From Desulfosporosinus sp. (GTDB lineage Bacteria > Bacillota > Desulfitobacteriia > Desulfitobacteriales > Desulfitobacteriaceae): DNA of 64,000 nt. Each line of letters starts with the position of its first letter. Positions within the stretch are counted from its first letter, which is position 1. Under the pieces are notes generated by a model. That model was not told the origin of the DNA. It worked only from the letters and a program-made list of their open reading frames with translations, and did not search any database. Below, piece by piece: positions 40,681 to 47,878 of this stretch. Location: assembly GCA_003513495.1 (NCBI GenBank), contig DOPM01000029.1, forward strand, positions 186,001 through 250,000, in the 5' to 3' direction. The translations under genes were made by a program, and so were the position numbers.

Positions 40681-41862
40681 TTGCAAGAGTGGAACATGAA
40701 ACGAATAATTAAACATGTCGGAGTCATCTTTCTGATTTTTTCCGTTCTGGTAACCACTTTGGTAAGTGGGGTTGTAATTGCTAACGTCAATAACGTAGGT
40801 CGGTTAGTGCATGTCGTTCAACTTATCCGCAACGACTATTTAGAAAATGTATCGACGGTTCAGCTAGTGGAAGGTGCGACAAAAGGTATTGTAGAAATCT
40901 TAGGAGATCCATACTCCACGTATATGAATGCTCAGGAAAACCAAGAACTCTTTGAGATTCTCGAAGGGAAATTTGGCGGGATAGGGATTGTTTTGAGTCT
41001 CAAAGATCCTAAAAAGCTCGTTGTGTTGCGCCCTATAAAAAATTCACCAGCCAGTAAGGCCGGAATTCAATCCGGGGATGTCGTTAGTAAGATTAACGAT
41101 GCAGATACTGCAGGTATGGACCAAGATAAGGCAGTGGGGCTGATGCGTGGAGAGCCTGGAACGAAAGTCAATTTGGATCTATACAGGGCAAGTACTAATA
41201 AGACCTTCACGGTGAGCCTAACAAGAGAGAACATAACTGTTCCTACCGTTGACGGCCAAGCATTGCCAGGTCATCCTGACATAGCCTATATCAGTATTAC
41301 TCAGTTTGGCTCTGATACAGGCACTGAACTTAAAGACACATTTAACACCATGGATATTAAATCGTTCAAAGGACTTATCCTAGATATGAGGTATAACCAT
41401 GGCGGAGAGCTTAATGCCGCTGTGCAAGTTGCCAGCTACTTTATTCCCGAGGGTCCAGTTGTCTACATAGTTGATAAGCAAGGGAATGTTGATACTAAGA
41501 TGGCTACAGGGACCTATCTAGGAATGCCGATGGTTGTACTTGTAAACGAGGAAAGTGCTTCAGCTGCGGAAATAGTTGCTGGAGCAATCAAGGACAAAGG
41601 AACGGCAAGTTTAGTGGGAGTAAAAACCTTTGGAAAAGGGATTGTACAGACAATCTTTCCCTTAGACGGAGGAACCAGTGTCAAATTAACCACGGCCAAG
41701 TATTTGACCCCTAATAAGTTAGATATTCATAAAAAAGGGATCGAACCAGATATTTTGGTGGAACTTCCTAAGGGGCATCAAGCTACCATCACTCCTCAAG
41801 ACCAAAACTTTGATCCCCAGCTCAAAAAAGCACTGCAAACCCTGCAAGGAAAACTCAAGTGA
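40681..41862 (+). CDS. S41-family C-terminal processing peptidase (CtpA-like)
   Basis: The protein is about 393 residues. An N-terminal membrane helix or signal anchor (about 10-35) precedes a PDZ domain (about 95-185) and the S41 protease domain with the catalytic serine in NEESASAAEIVAG and the lysine in KTFGKGIVQ. Such proteases cut envelope proteins, often wall hydrolases. The start is uncertain: TTG 40681 follows GAAGGGG at eight bases, and ATG 40696 is also possible. Together with ftsEX and the EnvC-like gene it forms a cell-wall remodelling cluster. Confidence 0.92.
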   Translation: MQEWNMKRIIKHVGVIFLIFSVLVTTLVSGVVIANVNNVGRLVHVVQLIRNDYLENVSTVQLVEGATKGIVEILGDPYSTYMNAQENQELFEILEGKFGGIGIVLSLKDPKKLVVLRPIKNSPASKAGIQSGDVVSKINDADTAGMDQDKAVGLMRGEPGTKVNLDLYRASTNKTFTVSLTRENITVPTVDGQALPGHPDIAYISITQFGSDTGTELKDTFNTMDIKSFKGLILDMRYNHGGELNAAVQVASYFIPEGPVVYIVDKQGNVDTKMATGTYLGMPMVVLVNEESASAAEIVAGAIKDKGTASLVGVKTFGKGIVQTIFPLDGGTSVKLTTAKYLTPNKLDIHKKGIEPDILVELPKGHQATITPQDQNFDPQLKKALQTLQGKLK

Positions 41863-41960
41863 ACTAGTTCAGCTTGGTTCAGCTAAAGCTGAACATCGAA
41901 ACTTGGGTGCGTACTTCCGCGCCTCAGGGTGAACCCTATCTTTTGATTCAATTATTTACG

Positions 41961-42007
41961 AAAAAGGCCGTAAGAAACTAAAATTGTTTTCTTACGGCCT
42001 TTTTTTA
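41961..42007 (+). terminator. terminator after ctpA-like gene
   Basis: A long stem built on AAAAAGGCCGTAAGAAA and its complement, ending in TTTTTTT. Confidence 0.93.
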
Positions 42008-42026
42008 ACTGTCAGAAAGTATAACT

Positions 42027-42095
42027 TGAAACAGGGGGACAGGTACACTGTTTCATACCTGTCCCCCTGTTTCATATACCTGTCCCCCTGTTTCA
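42027..42095. repeat. ACAGGGGGACAGGT inverted repeats
   Basis: One forward unit (from 42027) is followed by two inverted units. The first pair can fold into a long hairpin. A diverged copy forms the hairpin at 45587-45640. Units of this kind are known near REP-associated IS200-like transposases, but none is in this window. Confidence 0.8.
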
Positions 42096-42118
42096 AAAGA
42101 CGCGTAGCGTTTTTCTTA
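42095..42118 (+). repeat. GACGCGTAGCG hairpin repeat, copy 2
   Basis: Same core as 37363-37387. Confidence 0.7.
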
Positions 42119-42220
42119 CTTCCCAGAAATTGCAGGGAGACATTGAACCACGATTTTGTGACCGTCGTAGGCCTTGTTGCATAGACTACGCTGACGAAAA
42201 AAACGACGGGGGTAACAAGC

Positions 42221-43255
42221 ATGAGAAATAAGAATGGGGTGCGACATTACTTTGCCGAAGGACTGACCACCAGGGGATACATATCGTTATTGCCAAACAT
42301 GATGCCAAGTTGGAAACGAGCTTATGTTTTATTAGGGGGTCCAGGAACAGGTAAATCAACGTTAATAAAGGTTATTGGCTTAGAATTGTTGGATCGGGGA
42401 TACGATATTGACTTTCTACGGTCGGTACGGGATCCAAATTCAATGGCTGGTTTTATCATACCTCAGATGGGATTAGCTATGCTAGATGCCATGGAAGTTT
42501 CTCCACTTCGTTGGCAAGCTCCGGGTGTTGTTGAGAAATTCACTGACTTTAGCCTATTCTGCCAGGAATTAAAATTAGAGAAGCATCGTTCCACAATAAT
42601 CGAGATCGAGAAGAAGCTTCAGGAGCTGCAAATTACCTTGGAGGATGAGCTTGCTTCAGAACTGGGGTCTGTGTTAAGTGCTAGGACCACAAAGATACCC
42701 ATACAGAAAGAAAACATGTCTTGGATTCTGGGGAATTCAGCTCAGCTAAAAGTAAAAAAAGAGAACTCTGGCCCTTGGCCATTGGCAGAAAATGCACTAA
42801 AGTTACTACAAAAAAGTGTCATAAACCCGTTTTTCTTACACGGTTTAACCGCTGAGGGATGGTTGAACCTTGCGCCTCATTTCCTGACAGACTTCGATCA
42901 GATTCGTCTAGAAGGGGATGAAACTTTAGACGCCTTGGATTGGGTTTTGCGTGAAGCACAGCAATTAGGGCAATTAATTGAGATCGTTTTGCATCCGCTC
43001 AATCCAGATGAAGTGATCGGAATTGCTTTTCCTGAGCGGCGTTTGGCGATCTGGCAAGGTAACCCGGAAAATTTACATGAACAAGGGTTAGATCGTCCAT
43101 TAAGTGAAACCGTAAAAGAGACCTTAGCGTCTTGGCAAACCTATAGGTCTCAACTGAAGGGAATTTATATGCAATCAGTGAATTTTGACCAGGTCGATAG
43201 CCATAGAGAAACATTAATCAATCAGATTTTATGTGATTTACATACTAAAGGCTGA
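42221..43255 (+). CDS. P-loop ATPase of unknown function
   Basis: A 344-residue soluble protein. It opens with RHYFAEGLTTRGYISLLPN, followed by a P-loop GGPGTGKST (about 40-48); a similar arrangement (GLTAEGWLNLAPHFL) recurs near residue 210. It resembles a Firmicutes family of uncharacterised nucleotide-binding proteins of about this size. The second half seems a degenerate repeat of the first, without a P-loop lysine. ATG follows GGGGGTA. It is convergent with the HDOD gene. Function unknown. Confidence 0.75.
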   Translation: MRNKNGVRHYFAEGLTTRGYISLLPNMMPSWKRAYVLLGGPGTGKSTLIKVIGLELLDRGYDIDFLRSVRDPNSMAGFIIPQMGLAMLDAMEVSPLRWQAPGVVEKFTDFSLFCQELKLEKHRSTIIEIEKKLQELQITLEDELASELGSVLSARTTKIPIQKENMSWILGNSAQLKVKKENSGPWPLAENALKLLQKSVINPFFLHGLTAEGWLNLAPHFLTDFDQIRLEGDETLDALDWVLREAQQLGQLIEIVLHPLNPDEVIGIAFPERRLAIWQGNPENLHEQGLDRPLSETVKETLASWQTYRSQLKGIYMQSVNFDQVDSHRETLINQILCDLHTKG

Positions 43256-43269
43256 TACGAGCTTAAGCA

Positions 43270-44112
43270 TTAACTGAATAAGCTGGGATCTACTAGAATT
43301 TCCCCAAGTTCTGACATTAAATGTTCGAGATCGGCTTGTTTGAGGGATAGTCGGTGGAGAGCTTCAGCCTGGATTGGATTTAACAAACTGTCCACACCAC
43401 CGCCAATCCCGAGAAGACTAGCAAGCCCATTAGCGACATGAACAACACTAGCGAGTTCTAAAAAACTTGGCGCTTGTGATGGATTATGGTGGTAGGAAAT
43501 CGCGGAAACCAGATCTTCAGGTAAAAACCAAGTTCTGGCTAAGAAGCCACCGACAGTTGCATGGCTATACCCTATGATTTTTTCCTCAAGTTCAGCATAG
43601 GGAAGCTTAGCTTGTTCTACTTTTTTAACAAGAAAACTACCTACCTCTTCAACATAAATAGAGATGACCAGTTTACCAATATCATGGAGTAAGCCTGCAG
43701 TAAAGGCAACATCTCCATAAGGAAGTTTCCGATAATGGCATAAACGTTTGGCTGTCATGGCGGTTAGCATAGAATGTTTCCAGAGGCCCTCTTGCTCAAT
43801 TTCATAACCTAAAAGATTAGTCTTAAGTAGAGGGGCCACGGCAGATGCCATGGCTAATCCTTGTATAACATGAAAACCAAGCATGACAATCGCTTCCTGC
43901 AGGGAAGAGATTCGCCTGGCATACCCATAAAATGCGGAGTTCGCTTGACGCAGGATGCCGGCAGTGAGTGCGGGATCTTGGGCAATGACGATTTCCAGCT
44001 CTTTTACTGTTGTAGCAGAATTTTTGGTTAAGGCAATCACACGCAAGGCAGATGTTGGCAAGGGAGGAAGAGCTTGTACGCGTTTTAAAATATGCTCTAA
44101 TTTAATACTCAA
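43270..44112 (-). CDS. HDOD-domain protein
   Basis: A 280-residue protein almost wholly made of an HDOD domain (about 15-215), an HD-related fold used in signalling. It begins LKRVQALPPLPTSALRVIAL and contains GLLHDIGKLVISIY and YSHATVGGFLARTW. HD residues remain, although HDOD proteins usually lack phosphodiesterase activity. The TTG start on the minus strand follows AGGAGGGA. It is alone on its strand. What it regulates is unknown. Confidence 0.88.
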   Translation of the reverse strand: MSIKLEHILKRVQALPPLPTSALRVIALTKNSATTVKELEIVIAQDPALTAGILRQANSAFYGYARRISSLQEAIVMLGFHVIQGLAMASAVAPLLKTNLLGYEIEQEGLWKHSMLTAMTAKRLCHYRKLPYGDVAFTAGLLHDIGKLVISIYVEEVGSFLVKKVEQAKLPYAELEEKIIGYSHATVGGFLARTWFLPEDLVSAISYHHNPSQAPSFLELASVVHVANGLASLLGIGGGVDSLLNPIQAEALHRLSLKQADLEHLMSELGEILVDPSLFS

Positions 44113-44229
44113 ATAGAATCCCTCCTAAACACATTGAAAACCCGTCAGAATTTTTTGACTGCATTATTTAAGGCTGTGAGGGAAAACTAAATTAAAGAAT
44201 TGCGAGAACCCCCCGAAAGGAGTGTTAAT

Positions 44230-45567
44230 ATGTCAAAAAGATTGCGATTCTTATTTATCGTTCTTCCTATATGTCTTAGTTTAACCATAACTGGATGTGG
44301 TCTACAAGACCTTTTAGGAAAAAATAAAAATAAAACTTCTGCCAAGGAACAAGAAGAAGAAACGATTATTGCAGTATCTCTGAATCAGGATGACCCTAAC
44401 AAACTACTTATTTCCAAAGGAATTGAAGATCTAGCGAAGAAAGAAGACGTAAAAGTAAAGTATATGGACAGTAAATCCGAAAAGGAATCCCCATTGGAGG
44501 ACGCTAAGATCTTAATTTACCAAGGGGGAGATCCTAGTATCTTACAAGAATCCCAGTCGGAAAAGATTCCGATCTTAGCCCTTACACACCTTCCTTCAGG
44601 AGTAAAGCCCGAGGGAATCATTATTCCAGATCAAGAAAAAGCTGGAGAGCTTATGGTTCAAACCTTACTAGACAAAGTTACTGAAGGACAGATAGTTATT
44701 CTCCAGGGAGATCCTAACGAAAGCGGATCACAAGAACTTTTAGCGGGGAATAGGGCCCTACTTAGTAAGTATCCTAAAATTACCGTACATACCATTGCAA
44801 GCCCACAAGGTTCTGAATCGGTTGCAAGGACAAGCTTAGTGGACTTTTTACAGAAAAATCCTGACAAGGTTCAAGGGATCCTGGCACATACTGAAACGTT
44901 AGCAGTGCAGGCCAGTGAAGTCTTAAAGCAAGCCCAGTTAGACAAAAAAGTTGTTTTAATTGGCGGACAAGCTAGTGTCCCTTCTTTACAAAGGATGGCA
45001 ACGGGTTCTCAGATAGGGGATATTGATACCTCGCCCTATTTGCAGGGGGCTAATGCTTATCAATGGGCCCAAAAGATTATCAATAAGGAGCCTTTAGAAG
45101 TAAATCATTCAATTACGAGCGAGCAAGGGGAAATACCAGCTAAGGTTGTAGAGGTTAAATCCGTTACCCCAGCCAATCTGGCAGTCACTCAGAAGAGTTA
45201 CACCACAACGATGCAGAGCGCTGAACAAGATAAAAAGAAACAAGAGGAATCCTCTAAAAAAGACTCAAAAGAAAATGATCAAGGGAAAGAAAAGGAAAAT
45301 GAACAGAAGGATGCCAAGGGGGAAGAGGGTCAATCCGGGGATAAGCAAAGTAGCCTTCCCCCAGGTGTTCAAAAAGTTACGGAACGAATAAAAACCGAAA
45401 CAACACGAGATTATCTTGGCGCTGACGGTAAAGTTTTAGGCACAGAGAAAACAGTTAATGAGCAAGTGAAGACTGTTCCGCCAGAAATGTTAAAGCAAGA
45501 GCAATCTAAAGACGCTTCGCAAGAAGGCGACCAGGGAAAAGAAAAGGAAAAAGAAGAAGGTAAATAG
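44230..45567 (+). CDS. lipoprotein with periplasmic-binding-like domain and charged tail
   Basis: A 445-residue lipoprotein: signal peptide with lipobox ITGCG (cysteine near residue 23), then a region (about 40-310) that looks like a sugar-type periplasmic-binding fold (ILQGDPNESGSQELLAGNRALL and VVLIGGQASVPSLQRM). After about residue 315 comes a long Lys/Glu/Gln-rich segment. A short conserved-looking stretch with DYLGADGKVLGTEK follows, then another charged tail. ATG 44230 has AAAGGAGTG; an upstream in-frame start at 44200 is less likely. No transporter genes are near, so it may be a sensor or wall protein. Confidence 0.75.
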   Translation: MSKRLRFLFIVLPICLSLTITGCGLQDLLGKNKNKTSAKEQEEETIIAVSLNQDDPNKLLISKGIEDLAKKEDVKVKYMDSKSEKESPLEDAKILIYQGGDPSILQESQSEKIPILALTHLPSGVKPEGIIIPDQEKAGELMVQTLLDKVTEGQIVILQGDPNESGSQELLAGNRALLSKYPKITVHTIASPQGSESVARTSLVDFLQKNPDKVQGILAHTETLAVQASEVLKQAQLDKKVVLIGGQASVPSLQRMATGSQIGDIDTSPYLQGANAYQWAQKIINKEPLEVNHSITSEQGEIPAKVVEVKSVTPANLAVTQKSYTTTMQSAEQDKKKQEESSKKDSKENDQGKEKENEQKDAKGEEGQSGDKQSSLPPGVQKVTERIKTETTRDYLGADGKVLGTEKTVNEQVKTVPPEMLKQEQSKDASQEGDQGKEKEKEEGK

Positions 45568-45586
45568 AAAAAAGTTGTAACGGTGT

Positions 45587-45640
45587 AAAACAGGGGGACA
45601 GGTGTATTGTTTTGAAAACACACCTGATCTCCCTGTTTTT
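45587..45640 (+). terminator. terminator-like hairpin from a diverged ACAGGGGGACAGGT repeat
   Basis: AAACAGGGGGACAGGTGT pairs with the following ACACCTGATCTCCCTGTTT, ending in TTTTT. The repeat seems to serve as the terminator of the lipoprotein gene. Confidence 0.75.
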
Positions 45641-45786
45641 CCGTGGTTCTGTAATTAAGCAGAATAGAGGTGGCAGCTGGTTACTTTGATTTGTATATAA
45701 GCCTAGGTAGATGTAAAATAAAATAAGTAGATTAAAGAAGAGAAATAATCAGTTATTGGATTTTTATTTGAAAGGGAGAACGGTGC

Positions 45787-47841
45787 ATGGAATTTCGCAT
45801 ACATGCCCCATACCAACCTGGCGGGGACCAGCCACAAGCTATCGATGCCTTGGCTGCCGGTCTAAATGAAGGTATGAACCATCAGACGTTGCTGGGGGTC
45901 ACAGGATCAGGGAAGACCTTTACAATGGCTAATATTATTACGAAGGCGCAAAGACCAACCCTGATATTGGCTCATAACAAAACTCTAGCAGCGCAGCTTT
46001 ACAGTGAGTTCAAAGAGTACTTTCCGGAGAATGCAGTAGAGTACTTTGTGAGTTACTATGATTATTACCAACCAGAGGCCTATGTGCCTTCAAGTGATAC
46101 GTTCATCGAAAAAGATGCTTCCATTAATGAGGAGATCGAAAAACTACGTCACTCAGCAACTGCAGCTTTGCTAGAGCGGCGTGATGTAATTGTAGTAGCT
46201 AGCGTATCCTGTATTTATGGATTAGGCTCTCCAGAAGAATATCGTGATCTTGTCCTTTCCTTACGTCAGGGACAAGTTATAGATCGTAATGAGATTCTGC
46301 GTAAGCTCATTGCCATTCAATACGATCGCAATGATATAGCGTTTACTCGGGGAACGTTTCGAGTGCGTGGAGATATCGTAGAGATTTATCCAGCGTCGTC
46401 TAGTGAACAAGTGATTCGAGTCGATTTGTTCGGAGATGAAATTGAGCACATCTATGAGATTAATATGCTGACTGGGGAGATCTTAGGGGAACGGCACCAC
46501 GTCTCCATATTTCCGAATTCACACTATGTAACGGCCCAAGAAAAGGTTATGAAGGCGGCAGAGGCTATCGAGCTAGAGCTGGAAGAACAATTAAAGATCT
46601 TAAATTCGGAAAATAAACTTTTAGAGGCCCAGCGGCTTGAGCAGAGAACTCGCTATGATTTAGAAATGCTTAGAGAAATGGGCTTCTGTAACGGAATTGA
46701 AAATTATTCTCGCCACTTGACCTTTCGTGAGCCTGGAGAGACTCCCTACACCCTTCTAGATTATTTCCCGGACGATTTCATTCTTTTTGTTGATGAATCC
46801 CATGTATCCCTTCCCCAAGTAAGAGGAATGTATGAAGGTGACCGGTCACGTAAAACCACCCTGGTAAGTTATGGTTTCAGACTCCCTTCTGCTTTAGATA
46901 ACAGACCACTGACCTTTGCCGAGTTCGAACAAAGGATAAGACAAAGTATTTATGTCAGTGCAACACCAGGGCCTTATGAATTGGCACACTGTCCTAAGGT
47001 TGTCGAACAGATTATCCGCCCGACGGGTTTATTAGATCCAGAGGTGATTGTCCGTCCGACAAAAGGCCAGATCGACGATTTAATGGGGGAAATCAGACGG
47101 CGGATTGCTAACGATGAACGAGTTCTTGTTACGACCTTAACCAAAAAGATGGCTGAGGACCTAACGGATTATTTTATTAACCTAGACATTAAGGTGAAAT
47201 ATCTTCATTCTGATATTAAGACCTTAGAACGGGTGGAAATCCTTCGAGAACTTCGCTTGGGCGAAATTGATGTTGTGGTGGGGATTAACCTTTTGCGGGA
47301 AGGCCTGGACTTACCGGAGGTTTCTCTCGTAGCAATTCTCGACGCGGATAAAGAAGGATTTCTTAGATCAGATCGTTCGCTCATTCAGACCATTGGTCGC
47401 GCGGCTCGTAACGCTGAAGGTAAGGTTATCATGTATGGAGATAAAATCACCCGTTCCATGCAGAACGCCCTAGATGAGACGAACCGACGTCGGTCCATCC
47501 AGACGGCTTGGAACCTGAAGCAAGGTATTACTCCTCAAACCATTCGCAAAGCCGTTCATGCCGGGCCAGAGGCAACCAAAGTGGCCGAAATGCAAAAGGC
47601 TTATGGGACAAAACTGCCTCCCGAAGAGCTGGATCAGCTGATTAAGAACCTGGAAGCTGAAATGCGGCTAGCAGCACGAGATTTAGATTTTGAGCGAGCG
47701 GCCGAAATCCGAGATGCCCTGATTGATTTAAAAGGGGAAGAAAATAAGTACAAAATGACCAGTCAACAAGGCAAGAGCAAGAAACATACTCGATATAACC
47801 AAAAAGCCCAAAAGAAACAAGGATCTTCTCGAAAACGATGA
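45787..47841 (+). CDS. uvrB: excinuclease ABC subunit B
   Basis: UvrB is the damage-verifying helicase of nucleotide excision repair. The 684-residue protein has Walker A GVTGSGKTF, the beta-hairpin region YYDYYQPEAYVPSSD, the DESHVSLPQ motif II variant, the helicase motif QTIGRAARN and a C-terminal UvrC-binding UVR domain (about 620-655). ATG 45787 follows AAAGGGA. uvrA follows 37 bases later, so the two are likely co-transcribed. Confidence 0.98.
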   Translation: MEFRIHAPYQPGGDQPQAIDALAAGLNEGMNHQTLLGVTGSGKTFTMANIITKAQRPTLILAHNKTLAAQLYSEFKEYFPENAVEYFVSYYDYYQPEAYVPSSDTFIEKDASINEEIEKLRHSATAALLERRDVIVVASVSCIYGLGSPEEYRDLVLSLRQGQVIDRNEILRKLIAIQYDRNDIAFTRGTFRVRGDIVEIYPASSSEQVIRVDLFGDEIEHIYEINMLTGEILGERHHVSIFPNSHYVTAQEKVMKAAEAIELELEEQLKILNSENKLLEAQRLEQRTRYDLEMLREMGFCNGIENYSRHLTFREPGETPYTLLDYFPDDFILFVDESHVSLPQVRGMYEGDRSRKTTLVSYGFRLPSALDNRPLTFAEFEQRIRQSIYVSATPGPYELAHCPKVVEQIIRPTGLLDPEVIVRPTKGQIDDLMGEIRRRIANDERVLVTTLTKKMAEDLTDYFINLDIKVKYLHSDIKTLERVEILRELRLGEIDVVVGINLLREGLDLPEVSLVAILDADKEGFLRSDRSLIQTIGRAARNAEGKVIMYGDKITRSMQNALDETNRRRSIQTAWNLKQGITPQTIRKAVHAGPEATKVAEMQKAYGTKLPPEELDQLIKNLEAEMRLAARDLDFERAAEIRDALIDLKGEENKYKMTSQQGKSKKHTRYNQKAQKKQGSSRKR

Positions 47842-47878
47842 CCGAAAGGAAGCAATAAATCAAGAAATGAGGCAAACC

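Larger units (their letters stand above)
42008..42220 (+). other. repeat-filled spacer
   Basis: It holds the ACAGGGGGACAGGT repeats (42027-42095) and the GACGCGTAGCG hairpin (42095-42118). Together with the preceding terminator region (from 41863) it makes a gene-free stretch of about 360 bases. No gene is seen. Confidence 0.7.
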
